A stretch of 64,000 nt of DNA, from contig JANVFP010000050.1 of the NCBI GenBank assembly GCA_027919835.1, positions 124,001-188,000 of the forward strand, given 5' to 3'. The stretch is from Lentinula raphanica. Lineage: Eukaryota > Basidiomycota > Agaricomycetes > Agaricales > Omphalotaceae. Positions 32,268-44,928 of the stretch are shown piece by piece (the first letter of the stretch is position 1; each line of letters opens with the position of its first letter). The translations under genes were made by a program, and so were the position numbers. The notes below the pieces were generated by a model, which did no database searches, had not been told where the DNA came from, and saw only the letters and a list, made by a program, of their open reading frames with translations.

Positions 32268-35200
32268 CTCAGCTGGTCGACTATGATGAGGGAGGGAGGG
32301 TTGACGCAGCTGCGTTGAAATTTCGCTATCACGGAATGGGCGCTCACTGAACGGTTTGAACGTTTGAACATTTCAATCCTTCGTGTCGTCCCCTTCTCGT
32401 CGATGGTGAGACTGGGTGTTTATAGACCTTGTCATTTGGTGACCTACAACGCTTCTTTCAACGCTGGACACTGGGAACCAGGAGAAGAGAAGATGAAGCC
32501 TCTGGAATAGACACATCAGTATAGGCCATGAGCTTGAGAGTATGATCCTACCTCCAGAGGCAGATCGGACGTTAACCGTGGGTCTTGAGACCATTACTTG
32601 CGGCAGTGGTGATATTTGCGCGATGAGCACCTGTTGGATATCCTTTATCGTTGATCTGCTGGACTGGATTAGATCGCTGGAAAATTCAACGATTTACAAC
32701 TCACCTTGGTCGTCGTCGACGGTAAACAATCGGAGAAACCGGAACCGAATCTTCGTTCAAAGACGTCTGATAGCGATCCAAAAAAACGCCAGATACATAT
32801 AAGCCGGGGCGGACATCCTTCTCGATTACTGGGTCTGCGAAATAGTGGTCGTTCGGAAGAGGTCGATGACTGCTGGGATGGATAGGACCACCGTGGAGGA
32901 AGGAAAGCGAGTTCGGCTTTAACCTCTAGGTTCCTCGGTACATGACTTTTCTTCCTCATATACACAATCTGAGCCATCATCAACCCTTCCACTTCTCCTC
33001 CTCTCCCTTGTATAATCATCGAGTCCGGCAATGAAAGCGGGTGGCGTGTGTACGAGTGAAAGGGTTACATTGGTCATGAGATTTGGGGAAGGAATACGGA
33101 GGGGAATCGTCGGTAAGTAGTGAGACAAAGTATCCTCCTACTTCCCTTCCCTCTTCCTCCTCTCAATCACTACCGCCTTCGCTAAGAGCGTTGTCAACAC
33201 CAAACGACTTTCCGTGATGAGGAAGAGGAATGACTTACTTATCCTCATCTCCTCACACCCCTCGTAACCACCCTTCGCCCACGACATCTCATTCACGCAA
33301 GGCTTGCACCCCGGATTGGTTTCGAATGAGTCCCAGAAGTGGGAGTGCGTCTACAGAGACCGAGATCCTCAGAGTCCAACCCAGTCATAATGGTGGATAC
33401 ATCGGAAGGCAGGGCCAACGCCGAGGATGGTCAAGTGTCTTCAAGTGTCCGCTAGGATCGCGTATAGGTGTTAGCTTCATCGTCTTTGTCTCTTCATCGT
33501 AAATTTCTTCTGATCGTCGTCCTCTACCACCCAAAAGCTCCAGCGCTCAGCAATAGGCTTCTCCAGATCCCTCTCGAACTTCTCTGGATCAACTGAGCGT
33601 GAGAATGCCCGTCTTCAAAGTTCAAACACCCGATGACTCTCGTTAAGAGCATTTTGGAGGCAATCAGTGTGGTGAGGGTAGAGGAGGAATTGTGTGTGGA
33701 CCGTGGGGTGGACGTATAGGAATTCAGTGTCGGTGTGGAAATCGAGGGAGGGATTCGAGGAAGAAGCGAGGATCGAGGATTGACGAAGGTGGGGGCCGAG
33801 GTTGGAATGAGAGGGGAGAGAATGATGTAGAGTTTGATAGGTTTCTTCGATGACTTTGCTTTCCCTTCCCTTTCGTCGCTCATACCGACTCCTACTCTTC
33901 CCTATTCCTGCCACCCTCAGGATCTAACGAATCTGATCTATCTGCTCAATCCGGATTCGTCAACACATAACCTCTCATAGAAATCCCTTTGCGTGTCTCC
34001 CCCTTCCCCTTGTCCTTCACATTCACATTCGAAAACCTATCTAACGCGAAGCTAATCTCTTCATGGATTTGTCGTTGACAGCCTCCAAATCGCGTTTGCT
34101 AGTCGTTCTTCGTCGGACCACATCAAGCTTTCATACTGGAAGCAAGGTGACTTGTGTGTTTTGTGCCAAAGAGGAGAAATAGAGCAACGTCCAACGTTGA
34201 AGCACGGCTATCCTGCGACGAATTGACATAAAAGACGCCGTTGAATAAAAACGTGCAACCCATACCTTGCTCGCATTGAGATCTCCGGAGGTGATTGACT
34301 AAAACTGCTGTTTCAATTTCTATTCTTTCTATTCTTCCCGACCAGAGTCCAATGTTCATCCATACAACCCCAACCATTCCTCGTCCTATTCTTGCTCTCT
34401 TCGTCTTCTTCTAGCGCAGGGACTTCGCCCTTCTTCTAGTCCCCCTCCGTACCCGTAGTCTTTGATTATCTTGCGATGTTGAGATTTTCGCATTCGAGAT
34501 GTTTGGAAAGATTAAGGAGTTTATAGAGGCTGTAATGCATAGATTTCAACACGTTACATATATGAATTTGACATCTAACGTACTTTCAAGGCGTCCAAAC
34601 CATCCAACGGGTCCGTAACATAACGCGTAACGTGTAACGAGTCAAATTCGTCCGACCTTTCCGTTCTGCGAGAAAAAACAGAGGATCATAAGCGTGATGG
34701 CCACGGAGGTCTTTCCAATAGCGTCGATTCTGCGTGAAGACTGTTTGTGGATGGTTATATATACGAGGGCCTGTTGAACGTTGAGGTCTTGTACCCACAT
34801 CCCTACTCCCAATCGATGAATAAAAGGTGACCGGAGTGAATGAGGTGGCGGATGGCGTAGTTGGAGGGGGATCGGAAGCGAGACGTTTTGGTTCTTTTAC
34901 GACATACAAGCGTAGTACAGAGCCAAGAATAAGGGCGTCCTTTCGGTAGAAGGGGGGTGAGGGAGTGGAAGATAGGAGGGAAAAGAAGGCAACTTACCTC
35001 TACAGAGAGTAACCAGCGTCTGGCACTAGTAAGACGCCTCACCATCATAGTCCCCTGCTCCCTGTAGCAGAGGACGCGTGTTCATTAACGTTCTCTTTCT
35101 TTTCCTCAATAACCTCCTCCCATACTTGCCCCGCAACCACACTCGCCTCCGGTCTAGAGTCTCACCCTCGTGAGGTGATGGATAGTCCAAAGGACATAAT

Positions 35201-37506
35201 GGGATCGAGTAGGTGAGGTCTCTAAGTTGCTACACCGTTTTCATCGTCGTCGTTTGTTGTTGCCCTTTTGTTCCTTCTGAATCACGTTCTTTATCCTCCT
35301 CCAATCTCAACCTCTCCAATAGACAGCCTCTTCAATAGATATCCGACAAGTTTGGATGTGAACATTTCAAAGGATACTGGTGCAAAGGAGAGGAGCCGGA
35401 GGAGAGGAGGGGTAAGGAGATGGTGATGATGTTGGACATTGTTGTGTATGGGTCTGTCACTTAACATCGTCGACGTTGACGGTCAAGATCAAAAATTGTC
35501 ACACGCGTTTCGTCGTCTTCGTCTCTTCGGGTGGTTTCGGCCCGATGATCTCTCTTCATTCTTCAACCACGACGAACACAAGCCGTCGACTGACCAATCT
35601 TCCATGCTCTCACTGCCTCAATAATGAAGGCATGCTCTAGTTCCTCTCCTCGCTATCTACTGAACCTACTCATCGTCAAATTACCAGAAGTCCAAAGACG
35701 GGCATGTTTCGGTGGAGCGATATAGTGAAGTTTGAAAAGGTGTGGAGAGCCTGAGTATAGGTGCAGGAGTACGTGGGGAAGAAGAACGAAAGATGATGAA
35801 ATCTACATATATACGCGAACCCAACGGGCACCTTAACATCCTCGACGTTGCCATTCCCTCTGGGATATCTACCACGACGACTGGACTGGACTTTAAATCG
35901 AGTACGAGCGCGGCTACCCAATGAGGAAGACGATAACAGGGAAAACGGTAATGGTGACGGTGCTGGTGGTCACGAAGGGTAGGGACTGAGTGGGCTAGCT
36001 GGGTTTAGGCACGAACAACCAGAACTCTACAACCTCGTTTCACTCCCTAGTGCAAAACGACGCTTACTTGTTGAAGAGGTGAGCACCCTTTCCTTTCCTT
36101 CCCTTTCAATCTTTCTAATAGAATAGCACTCAGTTTCGCTCCTCCCTTACTTCCGAACCCATTTGTACCCAAATCACCCAAGCACGCGAATCTGATCTCT
36201 CGTTCACTTTCAACCTCATGGGTCCGTCCACACAAGGATCCTTCACTCGGACAATGTGTTACTCTGAGCCCGCTTACGCTCAATCGCGTTCCATACACCC
36301 TCTGACGTCGGGTACAGGACTTCATATTTGAGGTCCTTCGTCCTTACCTTCTGGCTTATGCGCAGGTGGGATAGGAAAGGAGAACGAGCCGTGTAGGTCA
36401 CCTCGAGCTCGATTGGGATGGAGGAGATGGTGTGCAACTCTCACAGCTACGGCCACAAACGAAGCGGATATACATAAACTAGGCATTGGCCTCGAGCCGT
36501 CCTCCTTGTCCATCAGTCCCCATCCCTTCCCCGACTCCTCTTTCTCTAGGCAATCAGCCGCGCGATGGAAATATGGAGAGAGCGTCTGAGGGTATGGGAG
36601 TAGACGAAGGTAGATGAGGTTGTGTGGGTGAAAACGAATCAGCTGCGGAGGGTTATTATAACAGGAAGGACAGACCATTGGTGGAATTATAGAAGAGAGC
36701 ATATGTTGGTTGCTGTCAAGATGCCAGATGATTCCTCTCCTTCCTCCTCATCCAAAATACCTCTTTCTTCCTGGGCCAACTGTAAACCCTGTGATGTTCA
36801 AAAACATCCCAACTTGTTGAACAGTTGGGATTCCAAAGCACCCGATCTTTGTTTGGAGTTTCTCAATAGCAAGAAGAGGATGTTGGGCGTTGAGATGGAG
36901 GCGTGGTATGGGAAAGAAGGGAAATTTCTGGGTACAGGTATGGGCATGGGAGGACCCAGGGCTGCCAATGTAAAAAGGTCAGTGTGAAATGTTAACAATC
37001 AGGAAACATCCAGATTCATACTCATTGGAAATCGAGGTGGCACTCTGACTGTGATACTATTATGGATTCACAGCTCTGTAGAAGCTGTATAGCATGGGGT
37101 GTTTCAAGGCCCTGTGAATGTATTCCCTCAATGATCAAAAGATAATAATGCATTGCATACCCATCTAACCTCAAGTTGAAGAAGAAACAGGCCATTAGCA
37201 ATACTCATCATTCCACCTGATGATCAGTGCTTGATTCAGCTTATCCTCTTGAATAGAATCTGTAATCAGGTGGTACTAGTTGGTATTTTGGGTGAGAGAA
37301 TTCTCAGGATGGTACACTGCATTCACAAATTGAATCCTAGACATATATAAAGGTTCTCTGCTTAAACACATCCTATTTTTCCCCCATCAATTATCACACA
37401 AGTTACATAACAAAGCTATGAAGAAGTTCCTAAGGAAATTTAAAAGGTGGATTTCAGACTTTCTTTGAATTATTATTATCTATTATTGATAATCTTGCCT
37501 ATAGCC
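32268..37506. other. CpG-rich block, then AT-richer leader, without a convincing gene
   Basis: Many short frames on both strands (60-126 codons) overlap. No chain of exons with a recognisable domain emerged. A minus-strand stretch near 33,520-33,750 reads DTEFLYVHPTVHTQFLLYPH, ALNESHRVFELRRAFSRSVD and PIAERWSFWVVEDD without a stop and may be a gene remnant; I do not recognise it. A peptide CPLGSRI.V.FI.F occurs on the plus strand near 33,450 and on the minus strand near 35,820, an inverted duplication of coding-like sequence. From about 36,990 to 37,500 the DNA is AT-rich and leads into the NLR-like gene. Confidence 0.4.
34586..35048 (-). repeat. Dispersed repeat, CpG-rich copy (partner at 57.94-58.30 kb)
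   Basis: Blocks ttctgcgag, aacagagg, tcataag, gtctttccaatagcgtc, tagtacagagc and gagggagtggaagataggag occur in the same order at 57,940-58,250. The copy here keeps CpG where the other has TpG or CpA (gcgtgatggccacgg against gtgtgatggccatgg). The minus-strand frame may have coded for part of a protein, but no domain is seen. Confidence 0.7.
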
Positions 37507-40500
37507 ATGGCAGTCAGGAAAGAAGGAGGTGAGATCTATAGACTTTCAGAAGTTGTATTGTTCAATGATATCACTTATAATATATCAGACAGGATATAAG
37601 CAGGTAAGTTTCATGAGTTGTGAGTACTCAGTATTGCTCATAGTTGTGGCAGCCCAAACACAAGAAGGTAATTTCCATGAGTTATTTCATTCTTTGAGCA
37701 AATTCTGAATGACCTGAAACATAGTAGCTTTTTCAACCAAGCACATGATTTTGCAATTACAGACTCAACATTCAATGCAGCAGCAGGAGATATCAAAAAC
37801 TACTATTGTGAGTAGAGTACAAGAACTACTATTTCTAGCAGCAATAAATTATAACATTGCAATTTAATAGATCTCTCAACTGATGAAGAGAAAAAACTTC
37901 AAGATTGGCTTGCTGCTCCAGACTGTTCCACCAATTTTACTACAGCTCTTAATCAGAAAGTAGCTGAAACAGGCCAGTGGATTTTCAAAGATCCTGTCTA
38001 TCTTGAGTGGAAAGAGAAAGGAAGTATACTGTGGATTCAAGGCAAAGGTATTTTATAGTTCACATCTATGTAATAAACTTGTATTGAAGTTATTTATTTG
38101 CACATTGTAGCTGGATCAGGTAAAACATTTCTGATGTAAGTTGATTTTAATCTGTTGATAGAATTCAGTTTCAGCTAATAAGCTATTGATTGCAGCACAA
38201 GTATTATTGACAATTTCAAAAATACAAAATCCTCAAGCTTGGTCATTTACCACTATTTTGATATCCGTGACAATATTGGAACCAAATCAAGCTTCCAGGG
38301 ATTTTTATTATCACTCCTTTTGCAATTGGGAGCTCACAAGCAGAAAATCCATCCTGCATTAAAAAGCCTACATGAATCATCAAAGCATGGGCTTTCTCAT
38401 TCTAAGCCTACTAATAATAAATTAGCAGATACTCTTGAAACAATTATAAAGGACACGGTTCAGCAAAAACACCAAATTTACATTTTAATTGATGCCCTGG
38501 ATGAATGCAAAGATTCTTCTTCACTTTTAGGATTTGTTAGTGCAATAGCTAGCTTCCCTTTGGTTAGAATAATAATGTCTAGCCGTGATCATCAACCTGA
38601 ATATTGGAACTACCCCACAGTCTCCTTGACTAGCAATGTCAAGGTTAATTGTGATATTGCAATCTTTATAGATATGAAGATTTCAAAACATAGTCCGGAT
38701 ATAAAAGCTGAAGTGCAGAAAATACTCATGCAAAAAGCAGATGGAGGGTGAGTTTGGGCAAATTTCTCAACATTACTCAATTTTCATGATTTATAAGATT
38801 TCGTTACATTGATTGTCAAGTTCAATCACTAGAAAAATATGCTAATGCAAAAAGAGTACTTCAAGCACTACAACAATTACCTGACAACTTGCAAGAAATC
38901 TATACTGAAGCTATAACAAAATCCCAAAGAAGTTTGCACTCTGAAGATGCACATCATATCCTTTTGTGGCTTTTGTATTCTTTTGAGCCATTATATATAA
39001 GCCAGATTGCAGTCATTCTTTCAATTGACTTGAATTCATTATCCATAAAAGCTGAAACTGAAATATGGATTGAGCTAGGAAAGATTGTTGATAGTACTTT
39101 AGTAACTATGAATGACAAAAAGATAGTTCAGTTAGCACATTCATCTGTGAAGGAATTTCTATTTCAATCTCAAAACAGTATTCATACAAAAGATATACTC
39201 AATGTTAATGCCAACTTAGCACATAATGTTATAGCTCAGATGTGTTTGATTTACTTATTACAACAGAAATACACAGGGACAATATGGTTTGAAGGAGAGG
39301 TTAAAGTCACAACATTTGGGCAATATGCAACTGAATATTGGGGAGATCATAGTAAATATATTGAGAGTGATGAGGTTCCAAATGAACAAACAACAAAGCT
39401 TATCTCAGAATTCTTGCAAATAGATGAGAAACCATTTTTAAACTGGAGAAAAAATTTTCATGTTAATCTAGATGAAGATCCCCTTATATTGGAAGACTGC
39501 AGTGTGATGCATGTTGTAGCACTCTTTGGATTGAAGGAAAGTGCTAGAAGGTTATGTCACAATACAATGAGAAGTTGTACAGGATCCCAAAGTGATAACA
39601 TGGATCATTTAAAGACAATGCTGGCTAGTAGTAGGTTTATTATTCATTCTAAAGTGTGTAATTCTGATAATATTTAACAGATATCAATGGAATATCAAAG
39701 ATATTAGGTAGTGCACTGCAAGCTGCATCAATAGGAGGGTATTACAATATTGTTGAACTGCTGTTAGGACATGGTGCAAATGTAAATGCTCAGGGAGGAA
39801 AATATGGCACAGCACTGCAAGCAGCATCAGCAGAGGGACACAAAGAAACTGTTGACATTCTTCTAAGGTACCATGCAGATATTGATGCTCAGGCAGGAAC
39901 ATATGGCACAGCACTCCAAGGAGCATCAGTATTTGGCAACAATGATATTGTTGAACTGCTGCTAGGACATGGTGCAGATGTAAATGCTCAGGCAGGAGAA
40001 TTTGGGACAGCACTGCAAGCAGCCTCAGCACAGGAACATGAAGAGACTGTTGACATTCTTCTAAGGCACAATGCAGATATTGATGCTCAGGCAGGAAAAT
40101 ATGGCACAGCACTCCAAGGAGCATCAGCATTTGGTCATAATGATATTGTTGAACTGCTGCTAGGACATGGTGCAGATGTAAATGCTCAGTCAGGAAAATA
40201 TGGCACAGCACTGCAAGCAGCATCAGCACAGGGACACAAAGAGACTGTTGAAATTCTTTTAAGGCACCATGCAGATAGTGATGCACAGGCAGGAGAATAT
40301 GGCATGGCACTCCAAGGAGCATCAGTATTTGGCAATAAGAATATTGCTGAACTGCTGCTAGAACATGGTGCAGATGTAAATGCTCAGGCAGGAAAATATG
40401 GCACAGCACTGCAAGCAGCATCAACACAGGGACACAAAGAGACTGTTGAAATTCTTCTAAGGCACTATGCAGATATTGATGCTCAGGCAGGAGAATATGG

Positions 40501-41475
40501 CACAGCACTCCAAGGAGCATCAACACGTGACCATAACAATATTATTGAACTGCTGGTAGGACATGGTGCAGATGTAAATGTTCAGGCAGGAAAATATGGC
40601 ACAGCACTGCAAGCAGCATCAACACAGGGACACAAAGAGACTGTTGAAATCCTTCTAATGCATCATGCAGATATTGATGCTCAGGGAGGAACATATGGTA
40701 CAGCACTCCAAGGAGCATCAGCATTTGGCAATAATGAGATTGTTGAACTGCTGCTAGAGCATGGTGCAGATGCCAACTCTCAGGTGGGGTATTTCGGAAC
40801 AGCACTCCAGGCAGCATCAGCAAAGGGAGACAAAGAGACTGTTGAACTGCTGCTAGGGCATGGTGCAGATATTGATGCTCAGGCAGGAAAATATGGCACA
40901 GCACTCCAAGGAGCATCAGTATTTGGCAATAATGAGATTGTTGAACTGCTGCTAGAACAGGGTGCAGATGTTAACTCTCCAGTGGGGTATTTTGGAACAG
41001 CACTGCAAGCAGCATCAGCACAGGGACATAAAGAAACTGTTGAAATTCTTCTAAGGCACCATGCAGATAGTGATGCACAGGCAGGAGAATATGGCACAGC
41101 ACTCCAAGGAGCATCAGCATTTGGCAATAATGAGATTGTTGAACTGCTGCTAGAACATGTACATGGTCAGGCAGGAAAATATGGCACAGCACTGCGAGTA
41201 GCATTAGCACAGGGACACAAAGAGACTGTTGAAATTCTTCTAAGGCACTATGCAGATATTGATGCTCAGGCAGGAGAATATGGCACAGCACTCCAAGGAG
41301 CATCAACACGTGACCATAACAATATTATTGAACTGCTGGTAGGACATGGTGCAGATGTAAATGTTCAGGCAGGAAAATATGGCACAGCACTGCAAGCAGC
41401 ATCAACACAGGGACACAAAGAGACTGTTGAAATCCTTCTAAGGCACCATGCAGATATTGATGCTCAGGCAGGAAC

Positions 41476-41924
41476 TGTCACAGATTTCCTTATACTCCTA
41501 TCCTTGATCATTTATCTTATCTTTTTCCTATTTTATCATTTGATTATCAGTAGTAGTTTATTAGCTAAGCATCTCTGTGCCATCATCTTCTCATATGTAC
41601 AATCACACAGTAATATCAGGTTACTTGACTACAGTAATATCAGGTTACCTGGCTACAGTAATATCAGGTCACTTAGTTACACTGATATTAAGTTACCTAG
41701 CTACATTAATATCAGGTCACTTAGATACACTGATATTAAGTTACCTAGCTACATGGATATTAGATTACCCACTGTTCCAGAGTAGTATAAATACCCCTCT
41801 GTATTCCTGGGTATCCCCCCAGATTCAAGAACATCTTTTATCCTCTTGTGATCAACTTGTGCTCATACTCTGTCACTATCCCCAACCTTTGCAACTACAA
41901 CTAGGTGAGTTCTAAGTTGTGATA
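41476..41924 (+). repeat. 5' LTR of the chromovirus
   Basis: It starts TGTCACAGATTTCC and ends AAGTTGTGATA. It contains tandem agtaatatcaggt / actgatattaagtt motifs and a TATA box, tataaata, at 41,786-41,793. The frame of the host ankyrin exon runs into it and stops at 41,785. Confidence 0.93.
41786..41831 (+). promoter_or_regulatory. LTR promoter and inferred transcript start with self-primer sequence
   Basis: TATAAATA at 41,786 is followed about 35 bp downstream by agattcaagaa (41,821-41,831). These 11 bases are the exact reverse complement of ttcttgaatct just after the 5' LTR. In Tf1-type elements the first 11 or so bases of the mRNA fold back to prime reverse transcription. Start-site position is inferred from spacing. 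Confidence 0.65.
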
Positions 41925-41926
41925 GT

Positions 41927-41937
41927 TTCTTGAATCT
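41927..41937 (+). other. Self-priming primer-binding site
   Basis: ttcttgaatct lies two bases after the 5' LTR and is complementary to the inferred 5' end of the transcript (41,821-41,831). There is no tRNA-type TGG start at this site, which fits self-priming over tRNA priming. Confidence 0.65.
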
Positions 41938-42382
41938 TGCTTCTTGTGTGTCTGTTGTTGCTGTCAAGGACAACAGACACTTCTTTTTCTTTCTTGCCTG
42001 TTGCTGCTGTCAAGGGCAACAGGCAGGGACCTTTTGCAGGTTGTGCAGTCTGACTTCTTGTCATGGCTGTGGGGGCATCAACACCTTTTTTGGTCCTGCT
42101 GGACTTTGAACACTGTTGCTGAAAGGGACAGTTGTTCTTGATTTGCCGGACCCTAGGCGTAAGGGGACTTGCTGTATCTTATTACAACAAGACTGGTACC
42201 TTTGGGTAGGCCATGATCTGGTTCTTTTGAACTGGAGAAGACGGCAAGCCAGTTCTTGGGCAAGCACCAGGGAATGTGTAACACATTCTCATTTGCTACA
42301 TGAGGACATGTAGAGATCCCCCCACCCATTTGACATCAAGATCATCAAGACTTGCACACTGCAACTGGTTGCCTTTGTTTCT

Positions 42383-43285
42383 TTGTACTTGTCTGCTGAA
42401 AAGGGACAATGTACTTATGCCATTTTTTGCCAGACAATGCCTTGCAAAATTATTCCCACTTTTCCCATGAAATATACTCCTTCCAATCGTCATAACCATG
42501 TGTCTGTAATGGCTATGGATAAATCGACAGGTCTTTGGGAACGGATCACTATTCCCAAGGACAAATGAAAGAAGTATAATCATGTTGGACGTCCCTCCTA
42601 CACTGAAATCCCTGTTTATGCACCTGTGCGTAATCGCAAACTCACTCTCCTCCAACGCCTCCAAATCTTGATCTCTCACAAAAAATACCTCGCTAAGCTC
42701 CGTAAACGTCATCTTAAATACGTTGAGCGAGAGCGCCTGATGAACAGGCTCCATGACCTTCCCTCTGAGGATTATAATACCTCTCCAACCTATAAATTCT
42801 TTCCTGATCCTGTCTATGTTCCTCCTCCTCCTATTCCCTCTGATCTTCACTTCCAACGAATTCCCCTTGCTCAACGCCTTAAAGAACCCTCTCAACCCAT
42901 ATCTCCTGATACTTATCCTAAAGAGGATGCTGTCTTTAAGCGCATCAAGGAGTTTGAAGGTGTTCTGCAGGCTACCAAGATTCGTCTTGAGCCAGTCTTC
43001 AGGGAGTTGAATGCAGAGGAGTGCAAGGAATTCAATGGACAGGTCTTTAGAATTTCCAATGAGGATCGAAATTCTCTTTGGGGATGGTACAATGATTTAG
43101 AGGATTTATATCAGGATCTAGACAGAAGAGGACACCAATTAAGTAACAAAAATTGGAGAGAGATAAAAGGGATATGTACCAAAATTGGGAAAGTCAATTT
43201 TCAGAGTCTGTATACTAGGCTTCCTGAAATTTGCAAGGAGCTATTAGACCTGAATATTGTACTTCCTGATGCAGCCAAAGCATAA
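42383..43285 (+). CDS. Accessory ORF between 5' LTR and gag, with one in-frame TGA
   Basis: A frame opens at 42,383 and meets TGA at 42,566-42,568, after WERITIPKDK. It then continues uninterrupted in the same frame to 43,285. Downstream of the TGA the first ATG is at 42,740, giving a 181-residue product if translated alone. The protein has a basic helical part (LQRLQILISHKKYLAKLRKR), a Pro-rich stretch (PDPVYVPPPPIPSDLH) and a C-terminal region, FRISNEDRNSLWGWYNDLED. It resembles no domain I know. Codon use and length suggest a real gene, and the TGA may be a mutated TGG. It precedes gag by about 100 bp. Confidence 0.6.
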
Positions 43286-43383
43286 TAGTCTTATATAATC
43301 TGGCAAACATTTGTGTTTTTTCATATATTCATTTTTTCATATTATGTCTAAACAATAATCTGACTTCAAAACAACTAGAAAAA

Positions 43384-44851
43384 ATGTCTTATACACCTTT
43401 CACTCCTGTCGTTGAATTAGTCGATGACGGACAAGTTTGGTCCGATGCTGTCTCTCAAGGAATTGATATGGCAGCAATTGGATTTCAAACTGATGAACAA
43501 AAAAATCAGATTGGACGACTCCTTCGCAATGCTCACGAGGCTACTACCAATATTTCCATTGGATATATCAACAGAAATATCAATGGACTTGCTGATTGGA
43601 TGAATCAGGCTTTTACTACAGCCTTCACCAATCAAGAGAACTTAACAAATGAAGTTCGTAGCCTTCGACAGATTGTTGAAACTCAGGCAGAACTTTTACG
43701 AGCTTATAAGGCACAGCTTGATAAGCTTCCTGCTGATGCTGGAGCTGGCCCATTCAGGGGTCCCAAAGTACCTGACCCACCAACCTTCTCTGGAACAGAC
43801 AACAAGATGACCTTAGAAGATTGGATGAATCAAGTCGCATTGTACTGCTCATCTCTAGGCATTGTGACAGATCATCAAAGAATTGTGACCGCTCTTACCA
43901 GGTTGCGTTCTCCTGCTACAAACTATATGAGAAAATACTTTGATGACACGCGTTTGGGAAATGATCTGGGATCCTGGGACAACTTTGCTAATGAGCTCAA
44001 TGCCATTTATGGTCGCCGTGATAATAAAGAAGGTGCTAAAAATGAAATCACACATCTTTGGACAAACAAGTCACTGGCTAGTAAGGACTTTATCAAATAT
44101 GCTGAGCAATATCGCACTCTTGCACGTATTGTGGACTACCAAGATAGTATTCACATTGACAAGCTTCGTGACGTTATTTCACAAGAGTTGCGTAATGCAC
44201 TTGTTGTGTTGGAAATTTCCGGAAAGACTCCTACTAAATGGGAAGATTATCTGGAACTTCTCCTTTTATCATATAAAGCCTTACATCCAGAAAAGACTAA
44301 AAGTGTAATATTTGGCACAGGCAATAATGCTAAAGGCAATGGCAGTCATGAACCAGATGCAATGGAGATAGATGCGGCAAAAAAGAGTAAAGGCAAAACC
44401 CCAGAAAAAGTTAATTCCCAGGAGCAAAAACAACGATATTGCCAAATATGCGCCGGAAAGGGCTTAAAGGCAAAATCGAAGACTCACAATACAGTGGATT
44501 GCTGGGATAAGCCTGGAAATGAAGGCAAAAGGCCAAATTTTAATAAAAAACTCTTCATCATCTGCATCTGCATCTGGTCAAGGAAACAAAGGGAAACAAC
44601 CACCACCGAGTGATAAGAAATCATTCAAAGCGCGGTTGATGGAATTATTTGATGAACTAGACAGCCAAGAGCCAGCGCCCCCAGCTGTTGCTCTCAATGT
44701 CAATTCCACGAGCACCCCTGATATTAGTTTACCTGAGCTCGCTGCAAAAGGAGCAACTGCACATGTCAATGAAGTGCAGGCAGGACCTTCTAAGCCATCG
44801 CGATGGGCTAGAAGTCAACAATACAAGGCGGATTTTCCAGAGGGACTGTAG
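43384..44851 (+). CDS. gag: Gag with CCHC-like knuckle, one frame slip
   Basis: The ATG at 43,384 gives MSYTPFTPVVELVDDGQ. The core has PKVPDPPTFSGTDNKMTLED and WDNFANELNAIYGRRD, typical of Ty3 Gag of basidiomycetes. A zinc-knuckle-like stretch follows (CQICAGKGLKAKSKTHNTVDC). At the A-run near 44,544 the frame changes. Read straight, the ORF ends at 44,613. Shifted by one base it continues through NSSSSASASGQGN to the TAG at 44,849-44,851. This may be an A insertion in the run, a sequencing error or a programmed slip. Pol lies in the -1 frame relative to the shifted end, with overlap, consistent with Gag-Pol frameshifting. Confidence 0.85.
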
Positions 44852-44928
44852 AGGATAATGTCTGCGATCTACAGTCAGGAAGTAGTATACCTAGTATCAG
44901 CACTGATAAAAAATCAGATAGAGTAGTT

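Noticed and set aside
39684..40526. Minus-strand frames of up to 280 codons opposite the ankyrin repeats (also 40,542-41,309 and 49,199-50,116)
   Set aside because: They are mirror frames of the repeated ankyrin coding sequence, giving repetitive LHLHHVLAAVQQ-type peptides without a domain.
41577..41915. 112-codon frames inside the LTRs (also 48,688-49,026)
   Set aside because: They come from the tandem motifs of the LTR, have no upstream context and are identical because the LTRs are identical.
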